A DNA stretch of 64,000 bases from Pseudoroseomonas cervicalis. Its GTDB lineage: Bacteria; Pseudomonadota; Alphaproteobacteria; Acetobacterales; Acetobacteraceae. Shown piece by piece: positions 18,900 to 26,849 of the stretch. The stretch is from contig NZ_JAUTAJ010000004.1 of assembly GCF_030818485.1 (NCBI RefSeq), positions 718,501 through 782,500 of the forward strand, given 5' to 3'. A program made the translations under genes and the position numbers. The notes beneath the pieces are model-generated. The model was not told the origin of the DNA. It did not search any database and saw only the letters and a program-made list of their open reading frames with translations. Numbering within the stretch: the first letter of the stretch is position 1; each line of letters begins with the position of its first letter.

Positions 18900-19604
18900 A
18901 TGCCGCCGCTTTCCCTCGACGACGCCCCGCCCCTGCTGCAGCCGATCGGCCGCCGCCCCAGCGCGGGCGAGCTGGCCTTCACCAGCCTGCGCGCCGCCAT
19001 CCTGGGGCTGAGCCTGGAGCCCGGCGCGGTGCTGTCCCGCGCCGCGCTGGCGGCGCAGCTCGGCCTCAGCCAGACCCCGGTGCGGGAGGCGCTGCTGCGG
19101 CTGCAGGCGGAAGGGCTGGTCGAGGTGGTGCCGAGCGCCTCGACCCGCGTCGCGCGCATCGATCTGGAGAGCGCCGGCCAGGCGCGCTTCCTGCGCCTGG
19201 CGCTGGAGCTGGAGCTGGTGCGCGGGCTGGCGCGGCAGGCGCCGCCCGGGCTGGCGGCGGTGCTGCAGGGCTGGCTGGCGCGGCAGGAGGGGCTGCTCGG
19301 CGACCATGCCGGCTTCGCCGCCGCCGATGACGGGCTGCATGCGGCGCTGTACGAGGCGGCCGGCCAGGCGCCGCTCTGGGCGCTGGTGCAGAGCCGCAGC
19401 GGGCATCTGGACCGGCTGCGCCGGCTGCATCTGCCGGCGCCGGGCAAGGCGGAATCGATCCTGGCCGAGCACCGCGCCCTGGTGGAGGCCATCCTGGCCG
19501 GGGATGCGGCGCAGGCGGCCTCCCGGCTGCGCGCGCATTTCGCCGGCACGCTGGGCGAGATCGCGCAGATCCGCCAGGCGCGGCCCGATTTCTTCCGCGG
19601 CTGA
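18900..19604 (+). CDS. GntR family transcriptional regulator (FCD subfamily)
   Basis: A 234-residue repressor-type regulator. The N-terminal winged helix-turn-helix covers about residues 20-85 (GELAFTSLRAAILGLSLEPGAVLSR, then LGLSQTPVREALLRLQAEGLVEV), followed by a helical FCD ligand-binding domain with EHRALVEAILAGD and the metal/ligand His in RLRAHFAGTL. The gene is divergent from the dehydratase operon, so it most likely senses a pathway intermediate and controls that operon (inference). The first 20 residues are somewhat longer than usual. A hairpin shared with the convergent VOC gene follows. Confidence 0.9.
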   Translation: MPPLSLDDAPPLLQPIGRRPSAGELAFTSLRAAILGLSLEPGAVLSRAALAAQLGLSQTPVREALLRLQAEGLVEVVPSASTRVARIDLESAGQARFLRLALELELVRGLARQAPPGLAAVLQGWLARQEGLLGDHAGFAAADDGLHAALYEAAGQAPLWALVQSRSGHLDRLRRLHLPAPGKAESILAEHRALVEAILAGDAAQAASRLRAHFAGTLGEIAQIRQARPDFFRG

Positions 19605-19625
19605 GGCGGGGCAGGCGGCCCCGCC
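19605..19625. terminator. Hairpin between convergent gntR and VOC genes
   Basis: GGCGGGGC (19605-19612) pairs with GCCCCGCC (19618-19625) around a 5-nt loop; outer CTGAGGC/GCCTCAG arms (19601-19607, 19631-19637) offer an alternative pairing. It spans the whole inter-stop gap. Confidence 0.55.
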
Positions 19626-19633
19626 CCGCAGCC

Positions 19634-20482
19634 TCAGCCGGCGAAGCTCAGCGCCAGGCCGCAGGCATCGGCGGCGCGCACGGTCAGCCGGCCCGGCTGC
19701 TCCAGCGGGGTGATGCCACCCTGGCGCAGCGCGGCGGCGGCGGCGGAGAGCTCGGCGCGCAGCGTCAGCGCCACCATGCGGTCGGTGCCATCCCCGGGCA
19801 GGGGCGGCAGGGCGTCGCCCCAATGTAGCGCCGCCGCCTCGGGCCGCAGCACCAGCAGGCGGGCGCCGCCGGCGGCCAGGATGGCGCGGCCGCCCGGCAG
19901 CTCCTGCACCGCATCGGCGCCGAACAGCGTGGCGTAGGGGGCGATGGCGCGGGCGGGGTCGTTGCTGACCACGCCGAACTCGGCGATGCCGGTGACGCCA
20001 TTGGCGTGGCGCTGCCATTCCTGGCGCCAGACCAGCTCCGGCGTGAAATGGTGGCAGAAGAAGACGCGGCCGTTGAAGGCCACCTCCGCGCCCAGATGCG
20101 TCACGCGGAAATGCGCGTCGCGGGTGCTGCCATCGGGCAGGGCGACGGGGCGGGTGAATTCGCGGCTTTCCGAGACCGGCAGGCCGGCCGCCGCCACGCG
20201 GTCGCGGAAATCGGCATCGCCGGTCGGCTTGAACACCAGCCCGCCCAGGCCGTTCGGCATCTGCCACAGCGCGCCCGGATTGGTGGCGCGGGCGGGCTCA
20301 TAGCCCAGCAGCTCCAGATAGTCGGTGCCGAAGATCGCCAGGTTGTTGCTGGAGCCCATGGAGTGGTGGCCGCGCTCGGTCAGCTGGAAGCCGAGCCGCG
20401 CATATTGCGCCGCGGCCTGGTCCAGCTCGGGGCCGACATGGATCACCACATGGTCGATGGCGGGCTTCAGCAGCGCGGTCAT
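19634..20482 (-). CDS. VOC superfamily protein (glyoxalase-like domain)
   Basis: A 282-residue protein of the vicinal-oxygen-chelate fold in the two-module glyoxalase-like arrangement. The first module begins IDHVVIHVGPELDQAAAQYARLGFQLTERG and continues with SNNLAIFGTDYLELLGYE. Possible metal ligands are the His in DHVVIH, the Glu in YLELL and the His pair in FFCHHFTPE. The second module starts at ITGIAEFG-type residues (GVTGIAEFGVV). The reaction is unknown; relatives include dioxygenases, isomerases and resistance proteins. It is convergent with the GntR gene and probably transcribed alone. Confidence 0.82.
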   Translation of the reverse strand: MTALLKPAIDHVVIHVGPELDQAAAQYARLGFQLTERGHHSMGSSNNLAIFGTDYLELLGYEPARATNPGALWQMPNGLGGLVFKPTGDADFRDRVAAAGLPVSESREFTRPVALPDGSTRDAHFRVTHLGAEVAFNGRVFFCHHFTPELVWRQEWQRHANGVTGIAEFGVVSNDPARAIAPYATLFGADAVQELPGGRAILAAGGARLLVLRPEAAALHWGDALPPLPGDGTDRMVALTLRAELSAAAAALRQGGITPLEQPGRLTVRAADACGLALSFAG

Positions 20483-20574
20483 GCAACATCCTCCGGTTCG
20501 GGCGGCGATACTGGACGCTGGAGGGGGCTTTGCGAAGCCCGGCTGCGATTGCCACGCATTTGCTCTAAGCGCAT

Positions 20575-20593
20575 GAAAAGATTTGAACTTTTC
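20575..20593. promoter_or_regulatory. Inverted repeat upstream of mbfA
   Basis: GAAAAG-N7-CTTTTC (20575-20580 and 20588-20593) lies 62 nt before the mbfA start. mbfA is iron-regulated (by Irr) in Bradyrhizobium and Agrobacterium, so an iron-responsive regulator site is plausible. The dyad does not obviously match a published Irr box. Confidence 0.35.
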
Positions 20594-20654
20594 TGATCTT
20601 CAGCTTGCCCCGCCGCGCCTGTGGGCGGAAAAACGCGGCAGGAGAGACGGAATC

Positions 20655-21612
20655 ATGAAGCGCTTCGAGGAGCTGAGCGAGGCCGAGACCCTGGCCCTCG
20701 CCATCGCCAATGAGGAGGAGGATGCGCGCATCTATCGCAGCTTCGCGCTGCGGCTGCGCCCGGCCTATCCCGGCACCGCCGCGCTGTTCGACGGCATGGC
20801 GGAGGAGGAGCAGGGCCACCGGCACCGGCTGCTGGCGCTGTACCAGCAGAAATTCGGCGCCGAGATGCCCTACATCACCCGCCAGGATGTGCGCGGCTTC
20901 CTGAAGCGCCACCCGGTCTGGCTGGCGCCGGATCTGCGGCTGGAGACGGTGCGCGCCCAGGCGGCGCTGATGGAGCGCGAGGCCGGGCGTTTCTATGCCC
21001 GCGCCCGCCGAGCGGGCGCGCGATGTCGAGATCCGCCGCCTGCTGGGCGACCTGGCCGAGGTGGAGCAGAAGCATGAGGCGCGCGCCGCGGCGCTGGAGG
21101 CGGAGGCGCTGCCCGAGGGGGTGCGCCGCGCCGAGGATGTCGAGGCGCGGCGGATGCTGCTGCTGCAGGTGGTGCAGCCGGGGCTGGCGGGGCTGATCGA
21201 TGGTTCGGTCTCGACCCTGGCGCCGATCTTCGCCGCCGCCTTCGCCACGCAGAATTCCGGCGATGCGCTGCTGGTGGGGCTGGCGGCCTCGGCCGGGGCG
21301 GGCATCAGCATGGGGCTGACCGAGGCGCTGTCGGATGATGGCGCCATCACCGGCCGCGGCCATCCCTGGCTGCGCGGCGCGGTGTGCGGGGTGATGACGG
21401 CGCTGGGCGGCCTGGGCCACACACTGCCTTACCTGATCGGCGATTTCTGGACGGCGACGGCGGTGGCGGCGCTGGTGGTGGCGGTGGAGCTGTTCGCCAT
21501 CGCCTGGATCCGCTGGCGCTACATGGAGACGCCCTTCGGCAGCGCGATCCTGCAGGTGGTGCTGGGCGGCGCGCTGGTGCTGCTGACCGGCATCCTGATC
21601 GGCAGCGCCTGA
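20655..21612 (+). pseudogene. mbfA: Membrane-bound ferritin / iron exporter MbfA, frameshifted
   Basis: Two overlapping frames together encode one MbfA protein of about 318 residues. The first (from ATG 20655, Shine-Dalgarno GGAGAGA) gives the ferritin-like domain: ETLALAIANEEEDARIY, GMAEEEQGHRHRLL, RQDVRGFLKRHPVWLAP, up to GRFYARA. The second continues AERARDVEIRRLLGDLAEVEQKHE and then the VIT1-like membrane part with about five hydrophobic segments to 21612. The joint is at 21003-21009 (GCCCGCC), where one extra base shifts the frame; the total length of 958 nt is 3n+1. The protein would export or detoxify iron. It may be a true pseudogene, a sequencing error or programmed frameshifting. 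Confidence 0.85.
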
Positions 21613-21621
21613 CGGCGGGGT

Positions 21622-21644
21622 CCGGGGGGACCCTGTCCCCCCGG
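21622..21644. terminator. 10-bp hairpin between mbfA and ABC gene
   Basis: CCGGGGGGAC-CCT-GTCCCCCCGG sits in the 39-bp gap between convergent stop codons. It is GC-only without a T-tract. Confidence 0.6.
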
Positions 21645-21651
21645 CGGGGGT

Positions 21652-23400
21652 TCAGGGGACAGCGCCCCCTGTTCTTTCCTGTTCCTGCAGCCGGCCTTCG
21701 GCGAAACGCAGCACCCGGTCATGATGCTGTGCGACGGCCGGCCGGTGCGCGATGGAGAGGATGCCCGTCTCCGGCAGCTGCCGCCGCAGCGTGGCGTAGA
21801 GGTTCTCCTCCGCCTCCGGGTCGAGCGAGGCGGTGGCCTCGTCGAGGAACAGCCAGCGCGGCTTCAGCAGCAAAGCGCGGGCCAGGGCCAGGCGCTGCTG
21901 CTCGCCGCCGGAGAGGCGGCGGTCCCAGGCCTCGCTCTCATCCAGCCGCGGCGCCAGGGCGCCGAGCCCGGCCTGGTCGAGGGCCGCCAGGATCTGGGCT
22001 TCGGAGAATTCGGCCGCCGCATGCGGATAGGCGATGGCGTCGCGCAGCGTGCCGAGCGGCAGATAGGGCCGCTGCGGCAGGAACAGCGTGTCGCCCGGCG
22101 GCATGGCGAGCTGGCCGCGGGCGAAGGGCCAGATGCCCGACAGCGCCCGGAACAGGGTCGATTTGCCGCTGCCGGAGGCGCCGGTGACCAGCACCGCCTC
22201 GCCCGGCTGCAGGCCGAGCGCCGCATCCTCGGCCAGGACCCGGCCATCCGGCAGGGCCAGGCGCAGCGCCTCGGCGCGCAGCGCGCCGTCGCGGGAGGGG
22301 TGGCGGGCCAGGCCCTCGCCGGCGGCGGAATGGGCGGCGGAGAGGGCGCGCTGGAAGCCGGTCAGGCGCTCCACGGTGGCGCGCCATTCGGTCAGGCGGG
22401 CGTAGTTGGTGACGATCCAGGACATGGCGCCCTGCACCTCGCCGAAGGCGGAGGAGGTCTGGATCAGCCCGCCCAGCGGCATGCGCCCGGCGAAATAGGC
22501 GGGGGCGGCGACGACGATCGGGAAGATGACGGCCAGCTGCGCATAGCCCGAGGTGAAGAAGGTCAGCTGCTTGGTGGCGCGCATGATGCCCCACCAGTTC
22601 TGGATCACCGCGCCGAAGCGGGCGAGCAGGCCGCGCTGCTCCTGCGCCTCGCCGCCATGCAGGGCGACGCCTTCCATGTTCTCGCGGAAGCGCACCAGGG
22701 CGTAGCGGAAATCGGCCTCGACGCGCTGCTGCAGGAAGTTCAGCCCGATCAGCTTGCGGCCGATGCGGTGTGCCAGGAAGGTGCCGACCACCGAATAGAC
22801 CAGCGCCACCCAGACCATGTAGCCGGGGATCGAGACGCCCAGCACCTCCATCGGCCCGGACAGGCCCCAGAGCACGAAGACGAAGGAGAGCAGCGTCACC
22901 ACCGCGTTCATCAGCCCGAGGCCGAGGGCGAGGCTGTCGTCGACGAAGAGGCGCATATCATCGGCGATGCGCTGGTCGGGGTTGTCGGTGCCCTGGTCGG
23001 TCAGGCTGATGCGGTAATAGGCGCGGCCCTGCAGCCAGCCGGTGAGGAACCGCTCGGTCAGCCAGCGGCGCCAGCGGATTTGCAGCGCCTGCTGCAGGTA
23101 GAGGGCGTAGACGCCGACCAGGATGTAGATCGCGGCGACCAGGGTGAAGCCCGGCATGAAACCGTCCTCATCGCCATGGCCCCACAGGATCAGCTGGGTG
23201 AAGGCGTTGAAATCCTTCGCTTCCAGCGCGTTGTAGAAGGCCCGCTGCCAGTAGGTGAGCAGCACGCCCATGCCGACCAGGGCCAGGTTCAGCAGGATGA
23301 CGATGGCGAGCAGCGCGCGCGCCCGCCAGCGCTCCTCGCTGTTCCAGTAGGGGCGGGCCAGGGCCCAGGCATCCCGCAGGAAGGGGGTGAGGCTGCGCAT
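21652..23400 (-). CDS. ABC transporter, fused permease/ATPase (YddA/SbmA-BacA-like)
   Basis: A 582-residue half-transporter with the membrane domain first and the ATPase last. About six hydrophobic segments span residues 25-310, including the YddA/BacA signature YWQRAFYNALEAKDF and RWRRWLTERFLTGWLQGRAYYR, with the loop DNPDQRIADD. The ATPase has Walker A GASGSGKST, signature LSGGEQQRLALARALL, Walker B RWLFLDEATASLD and the switch His in SIAHRP. It works as a homodimer in the inner membrane; relatives move peptides, very-long-chain acyl groups or cobalamin. The substrate is unknown. The gene is convergent with mbfA. Confidence 0.9.
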   Translation of the reverse strand: MRSLTPFLRDAWALARPYWNSEERWRARALLAIVILLNLALVGMGVLLTYWQRAFYNALEAKDFNAFTQLILWGHGDEDGFMPGFTLVAAIYILVGVYALYLQQALQIRWRRWLTERFLTGWLQGRAYYRISLTDQGTDNPDQRIADDMRLFVDDSLALGLGLMNAVVTLLSFVFVLWGLSGPMEVLGVSIPGYMVWVALVYSVVGTFLAHRIGRKLIGLNFLQQRVEADFRYALVRFRENMEGVALHGGEAQEQRGLLARFGAVIQNWWGIMRATKQLTFFTSGYAQLAVIFPIVVAAPAYFAGRMPLGGLIQTSSAFGEVQGAMSWIVTNYARLTEWRATVERLTGFQRALSAAHSAAGEGLARHPSRDGALRAEALRLALPDGRVLAEDAALGLQPGEAVLVTGASGSGKSTLFRALSGIWPFARGQLAMPPGDTLFLPQRPYLPLGTLRDAIAYPHAAAEFSEAQILAALDQAGLGALAPRLDESEAWDRRLSGGEQQRLALARALLLKPRWLFLDEATASLDPEAEENLYATLRRQLPETGILSIAHRPAVAQHHDRVLRFAEGRLQEQERTGGAVP

Positions 23401-23659
23401 CGGGAAGGGCTTTTCGTCGGAGGGAAGCGGAGGGCAGGGCAGGGAAGCCCGGCGCGGGGTGCGCGGCGGGCGGGGCCGGGCTCAGCCGGCGGCGCGGCGT
23501 GGCGGCGGCTGGCCGGCACTGCTGCGGCCATGGCCGGGGCGCGCGGCCGGCGCCGGCGGGTTCGGCCGCGGGAGAAGCGGGGTTGGGCGAAGCGGGGCCG
23601 CGCCGCGCGGCGGGGCGCGGCGGCGGCGGTCGGGCGGGGAGAGGGTCAGGCGCGTGCGG

Positions 23660-23935
23660 TCACGATTCATGCGGGGCGCGCAGGCGGATCACGCCGCGCA
23701 CCTCCTCGGCCGGCACCGGCTTGCCCTTGCGCAGGATCTCCACCCGGCCCTCCTTCTGCAGCCGCAGCGCCGCATGGCGCACCGGCGTCATCAGGCTGCG
23801 CCAAGTCTCCTCCGGCGCCAGGGCGCGGGCCACCTCGCTCGGGCAGATGGAGCTGCCGGGGCCGCGCGCCGCGGTCTGGCGCAGGATCTCCTCGGCGAGG
23901 CGCTCGGGCGAGGGGCGGGGGGGCAGGCTGGACAT
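23660..23935 (-). CDS. DUF3253 domain protein
   Basis: A 91-residue soluble protein matching DUF3253 throughout: LAEEILRQTAARGPGSSICPSEVARAL, WRSLMTPVRHAALRLQKEGRVEILRKGKPV and a terminal GVIRLR. The fold is predicted to be winged-helix-like and the function is unknown. It starts 17 nt after the stop codon of the MFS gene, so the two are probably co-transcribed. The 259-nt stretch between its stop codon and the downstream ABC gene holds no convincing gene. Confidence 0.85.
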   Translation of the reverse strand: MSSLPPRPSPERLAEEILRQTAARGPGSSICPSEVARALAPEETWRSLMTPVRHAALRLQKEGRVEILRKGKPVPAEEVRGVIRLRAPHES

Positions 23936-23952
23936 CGAAGCGGACTTTCAGT

Positions 23953-25314
23953 CTAGGCGCGGCGCGGCGCGGACAGGCGGGAGAAGCTGATGAGGGCGGC
24001 GGCGCCGGCAATGCAAGAGGCAACCGTCAGCGCCAGGATCGGCCCGTCCTCCCCGGCCAGGCGCAGGGTGAGCGCGCCGAGCGCCGCACCGCTGGTCTGG
24101 CCGAGCAGCCTTGCGGTGGAGAGCATGCCGCTGGCGCCGCCGCTGCGCTCGCGCGGGGCGGAGGAGAGCAGGGTGCGGTTGTTCGGGCTCTGGAACAGGC
24201 CGAAGCCGAGGCCGCAGAGCGCGATGCGCCAGCCGAGGTCGAAGGCGCTCGGCGCGTCGGGCAGCGCGGCCAGCGAGGCGAGGCCGATCGCCATCAGCAC
24301 CAGCCCGACGCCGCCCAGCAGGCCGGCGGGGATGCGGTCCGAGGCGCGGCCGGCCAGCGGCGAGACGACGATCAGCACCAGCGGCCAGGGTGTCATCAGC
24401 AGCCCGGTCTCCACCTGGCTGCGGCCGAGATTGTGCTGCAGGTAGAAGGGCAGCGCCACGAAGGCCAGCATCTGCGCCGCGAAGGAGGCGATGGAGGTGG
24501 CGACCGACAGGCTGAAGACCGGGATGCGCAGCAGGTCCACCGGCAGCAGCGGCGCCGGGCGGCCGCTCTGCCGCCGCACCAGCGCGATGCCGGCCAGGAT
24601 GCCGCCCGCCAGCAGCCCGCCCCAGGCCCAGGCGGGCGCGCCATGCGAGAACTGCTCCAGCGCCGTCATCACCAGGCCGAAGGTGGCGGCGCTGAGCAGG
24701 GCGGAGGCGGCGTCGAAGCGGCGCCCGGCGCGCGGCGTCTGCGGCAGGAAGCGCAGCGCCAGCAGCAGGGCCAGGCAGCCCAGGGGCAGGTTGACGGCGA
24801 AGATCCAGGGCCAGTGCGCGACGCCCAGGATGGCGGCGGCGACGCTCGGCCCCAGCACCGAGGAAAAGGCCACCACCAGCGCGTTGATGCCCACCCCCTG
24901 GCCGAGCAGGCGCTGCGGATAGATGTAGCGGACGAGCGCGGTGTTGACGCTCATCAGCCCGGCCGCGCCGAAGCCCTGCACCACCCGCGCCGCGACCAGG
25001 CCGGTCAGCGAATCCGACAGCGCGCAGAAGAAGGAGGCGATGGTGAAGATGGCCAGGCCGGTGCGGTAGACCCGCTCATGCCCCACCAGCTCGCCCAGCG
25101 AGGCCAGCGGCAGCAGCGAGACGACGATGGCGATCTGGTAGGCGTTCACCACCATGATCGCCTCGGAGGAGGAGACCCGCAGATCGGCCGCGATGGCCGG
25201 CAGGGCGACATTGGCGATGGAGGAATCCATCACCGCCATGGCGATGGAGACGGCGAGCGCGAGAACCGCCCAGCGCCGCTGTGGCGGCGGCAGGCCATCG
25301 GTATCCTGAGGCAT
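23953..25314 (-). CDS. MFS transporter, DHA2 (drug:H+) family
   Basis: A 453-residue, 14-helix-type major facilitator of the EmrB/QacA (DHA2) group. Motifs are MDSSIANVALPAIAADL (helix 1, D-x-x-I-V-N-V-A-L-P), GELVGHERVYRTG (motif A), RVVQGFGAAGLM (motif B) and GLGFGLFQSPNNRTLLSSAP in the second half. It probably exports small toxic compounds. The start ATG at 25314 is preceded by GGAGGA; an in-frame ATG at 25368 would add 18 residues rich in Arg/Pro and is less likely. Confidence 0.9.
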   Translation of the reverse strand: MPQDTDGLPPPQRRWAVLALAVSIAMAVMDSSIANVALPAIAADLRVSSSEAIMVVNAYQIAIVVSLLPLASLGELVGHERVYRTGLAIFTIASFFCALSDSLTGLVAARVVQGFGAAGLMSVNTALVRYIYPQRLLGQGVGINALVVAFSSVLGPSVAAAILGVAHWPWIFAVNLPLGCLALLLALRFLPQTPRAGRRFDAASALLSAATFGLVMTALEQFSHGAPAWAWGGLLAGGILAGIALVRRQSGRPAPLLPVDLLRIPVFSLSVATSIASFAAQMLAFVALPFYLQHNLGRSQVETGLLMTPWPLVLIVVSPLAGRASDRIPAGLLGGVGLVLMAIGLASLAALPDAPSAFDLGWRIALCGLGFGLFQSPNNRTLLSSAPRERSGGASGMLSTARLLGQTSGAALGALTLRLAGEDGPILALTVASCIAGAAALISFSRLSAPRRA

Positions 25315-25533
25315 GCGGGGCGTTGTCCTCCTGGCAAGGTTGGGGCGACCGGGCGGGAGGCGAAGCATGCGCCTGGGCGTGGCGGCGCGCCAGGGGCCGT
25401 CAAGGCAGGGAAGGGGTGCGGCGAAAGCGGGGCAGGCCGGCCCTGGCCGGGGCCGGTCGCGCCCGGGCGCTGTCGGGTATCGGGTCGGGCGGGCCGTGCC
25501 CCCTGCAACGGCCCGCTCCGCCCTTCATGCCCC

Positions 25534-25589
25534 GGGCGCCAGGCAATGGGCGCCAGGCAATGGGCGCCAGGCAATGGACGCCAGGCGAT
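25534..25589 (+). repeat. 14-bp tandem repeat, four copies
   Basis: GGGCGCCAGGCAAT is repeated exactly three times (25534-25575), followed by a fourth copy with two changes (GGACGCCAGGCGAT, 25576-25589). It lies in the 294-bp gap between the MFS start and the DUF1194 stop codon. Apart from this array and GC-rich sequence, I see nothing else there. Copy number is likely to vary between strains. Confidence 0.9.
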
Positions 25590-25608
25590 GGCCGCCCAGC
25601 GCCCCGCC

Positions 25609-26370
25609 TCAGGCGAAGGCGCGCTCGACCAGCGGGCCCGGCGGCGCGTTCAGCGCGATCTCGCGGATGATCTTGCGGCGCACCGCATTCTCGAAGGCGG
25701 TGAAGCCCTCGGCCACCATCAGGAAGGCGCCGGGGCCGCCGATCACCTGGTCGCGGTAATATTCGTCGAGCGGCGGGTTCAGCGCGGCGAATTGCGCCGG
25801 GGGCGGGGTCTTGTCCAGCACCGCCAGCCCGTTCAGCACGATGCCGCGCTGCAGCGCCTCCTCCCGCGCCTGGGCCAGCGGGCGGCCGGAATTGTTCACC
25901 CCGTCGCCGGAGATGTCGACCACCTGGCGCGTGCCCTCATAGCCCTGGCCGAACAGGCCGGCGGCATAGTCGATGGCGCCCGAGATCGAGGTGTAGAGAT
26001 GCGTCCGCCGCGGCGCCGCGTCGATGGCGGCGGCGAAGCGGGCGGCGCTGGCCGGGCCGTCGACCCGCATCCAGGGCACCAGCAGCTCCTGGATGTTCCA
26101 GTCCGACCAGGTGAAGAAGGTGACGGCGATGGCGCCGATCGCGCCGCGCGCGATGCCCTCGGTCAGGCGCGGATCGCGGAAGGCCTGGGCATAGCCGTTG
26201 AACTGCAGCTCCTGCTCCTCCGGGTCGACGGAGCGGCTGACATCGACGGCGAGCACCAGCTCGACATCGACCGGTTCCAGCGCGGCGGCACGGGCGCGCG
26301 GGCTGCGGAGCAGGGCGGGGGCGGCCAGCAACCCGGCCGGGGCGAGGCGGAGAAAGTGGCGGCGGCGCAT
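25609..26370 (-). CDS. DUF1194 protein, exported VWA-like domain
   Basis: A 253-residue protein with a Tat-type signal (MRRRHFLRLAPAGLLAAPALL) and a von Willebrand A-like domain: ELVLAVDVSRSVDPEE (MIDAS Asp-x-Ser-x-Ser), TSISGAIDYAAGLF (MIDAS Thr position) and VVDISGDGVNN. This matches DUF1194. VWA domains bind partner proteins through a metal ion; the partner is unknown. It is transcribed alone, divergent from a small proline-rich gene. An extended tail after GGPGAFLMVAEGF matches the family. Confidence 0.87.
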   Translation of the reverse strand: MRRRHFLRLAPAGLLAAPALLRSPRARAAALEPVDVELVLAVDVSRSVDPEEQELQFNGYAQAFRDPRLTEGIARGAIGAIAVTFFTWSDWNIQELLVPWMRVDGPASAARFAAAIDAAPRRTHLYTSISGAIDYAAGLFGQGYEGTRQVVDISGDGVNNSGRPLAQAREEALQRGIVLNGLAVLDKTPPPAQFAALNPPLDEYYRDQVIGGPGAFLMVAEGFTAFENAVRRKIIREIALNAPPGPLVERAFA

Positions 26371-26464
26371 GCGTCCTCCAGGGGGCGGGCGTTGCCTTGG
26401 ACTTCCTCCGTCACTCGATCGACATTATTGTGCATCGCAACAAAAACGCCACGATAGAATGCGC

Positions 26465-26480
26465 CTCACGGTGCCGTGAG
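26465..26480. promoter_or_regulatory. Short dyad in the DUF1194/proline-rich gene gap
   Basis: CTCACGG-TG-CCGTGAG is a perfect 7-bp dyad in the 182-bp divergent gap. A -10-like TAGAAT (26455-26460) precedes it for the plus-strand gene. Regulatory role is speculative. Confidence 0.3.
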
Positions 26481-26552
26481 TGCAAGTTTCCGCGGTGCCT
26501 GTGGCAACCAGGGCACAGGCCGGACCTTTTCCCTGCAGCAAGGGAGAACTCC

Positions 26553-26801
26553 ATGCCCAACCTGTCCCCCCGCGGCGCGGCGCGCCTGATCCCGATCGGC
26601 ACCATCCTGTGGTCGCAGACGCCGATCCCCCCCAGCGACCCGCCAAGCCCGGTGCCGCCGCCGGCGCCCGAGACGCCCGGCCCCGACCTGCCGGAGCCGC
26701 CGATCGACGAGCCGCCCGGCCCGGACCAGCCGACGCCGGACGCGCCCGGCATCCCGCCGGTGGGCGACCCGCCCGGCGCCCCGCCGGCCCGGGTGCAGTA
26801 G
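26553..26801 (+). CDS. Small proline-rich hypothetical protein
   Basis: An 82-residue ORF with a good ribosome-binding site (AAGGGAGAA) before ATG 26553. It has a short N-terminal part (MPNLSPRGAARLIPIGTILW) and a low-complexity tail in which more than a third of residues are Pro, with DPPSPVPPP and EPPIDEPPGPD patterns and many Asp/Glu. There is no cleavable signal or clear transmembrane helix. I do not recognise a family; similar acidic Pro-rich small proteins occur in Acetobacteraceae. GC-rich DNA readily gives Pro-rich reading frames, so expression is not certain, but the Shine-Dalgarno supports it. Confidence 0.5.
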   Translation: MPNLSPRGAARLIPIGTILWSQTPIPPSDPPSPVPPPAPETPGPDLPEPPIDEPPGPDQPTPDAPGIPPVGDPPGAPPARVQ

Positions 26802-26814
26802 CGGCGCAGGGCAT

Positions 26815-26832
26815 GGCGGGCCCCCGCCCGCC
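26815..26832. terminator. Hairpin between convergent small gene and esterase gene
   Basis: GGCGGGC-CCCC-GCCCGCC, a 7-bp stem in the 48-bp gap between the stop codons at 26801 and 26850. Confidence 0.45.
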
Positions 26833-26849
26833 GGCCCGGACGCCCCGCG

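Noticed and set aside
23482..23670. 62-residue minus-strand ORF overlapping the DUF3253 stop codon
   Set aside because: Composition is almost only Arg, Pro, Ala and Gly; there is no ribosome site beyond the overlap and no recognisable family. Could be revisited if ribosome footprints appear.
21721..26457. Very long (1578-residue) plus-strand open frame across the ABC, DUF3253, MFS and DUF1194 genes
   Set aside because: It crosses four recognisable minus-strand genes and intergenic DNA and encodes low-complexity Gln/Arg/Gly/Ala sequence, typical of antisense frames in high-GC DNA.
26429..26460. Full promoter for the proline-rich gene (TTGTGC with TAGAAT)
   Set aside because: The spacer is about 21 bp, too long for a normal sigma-70 promoter; only the -10-like box is mentioned.
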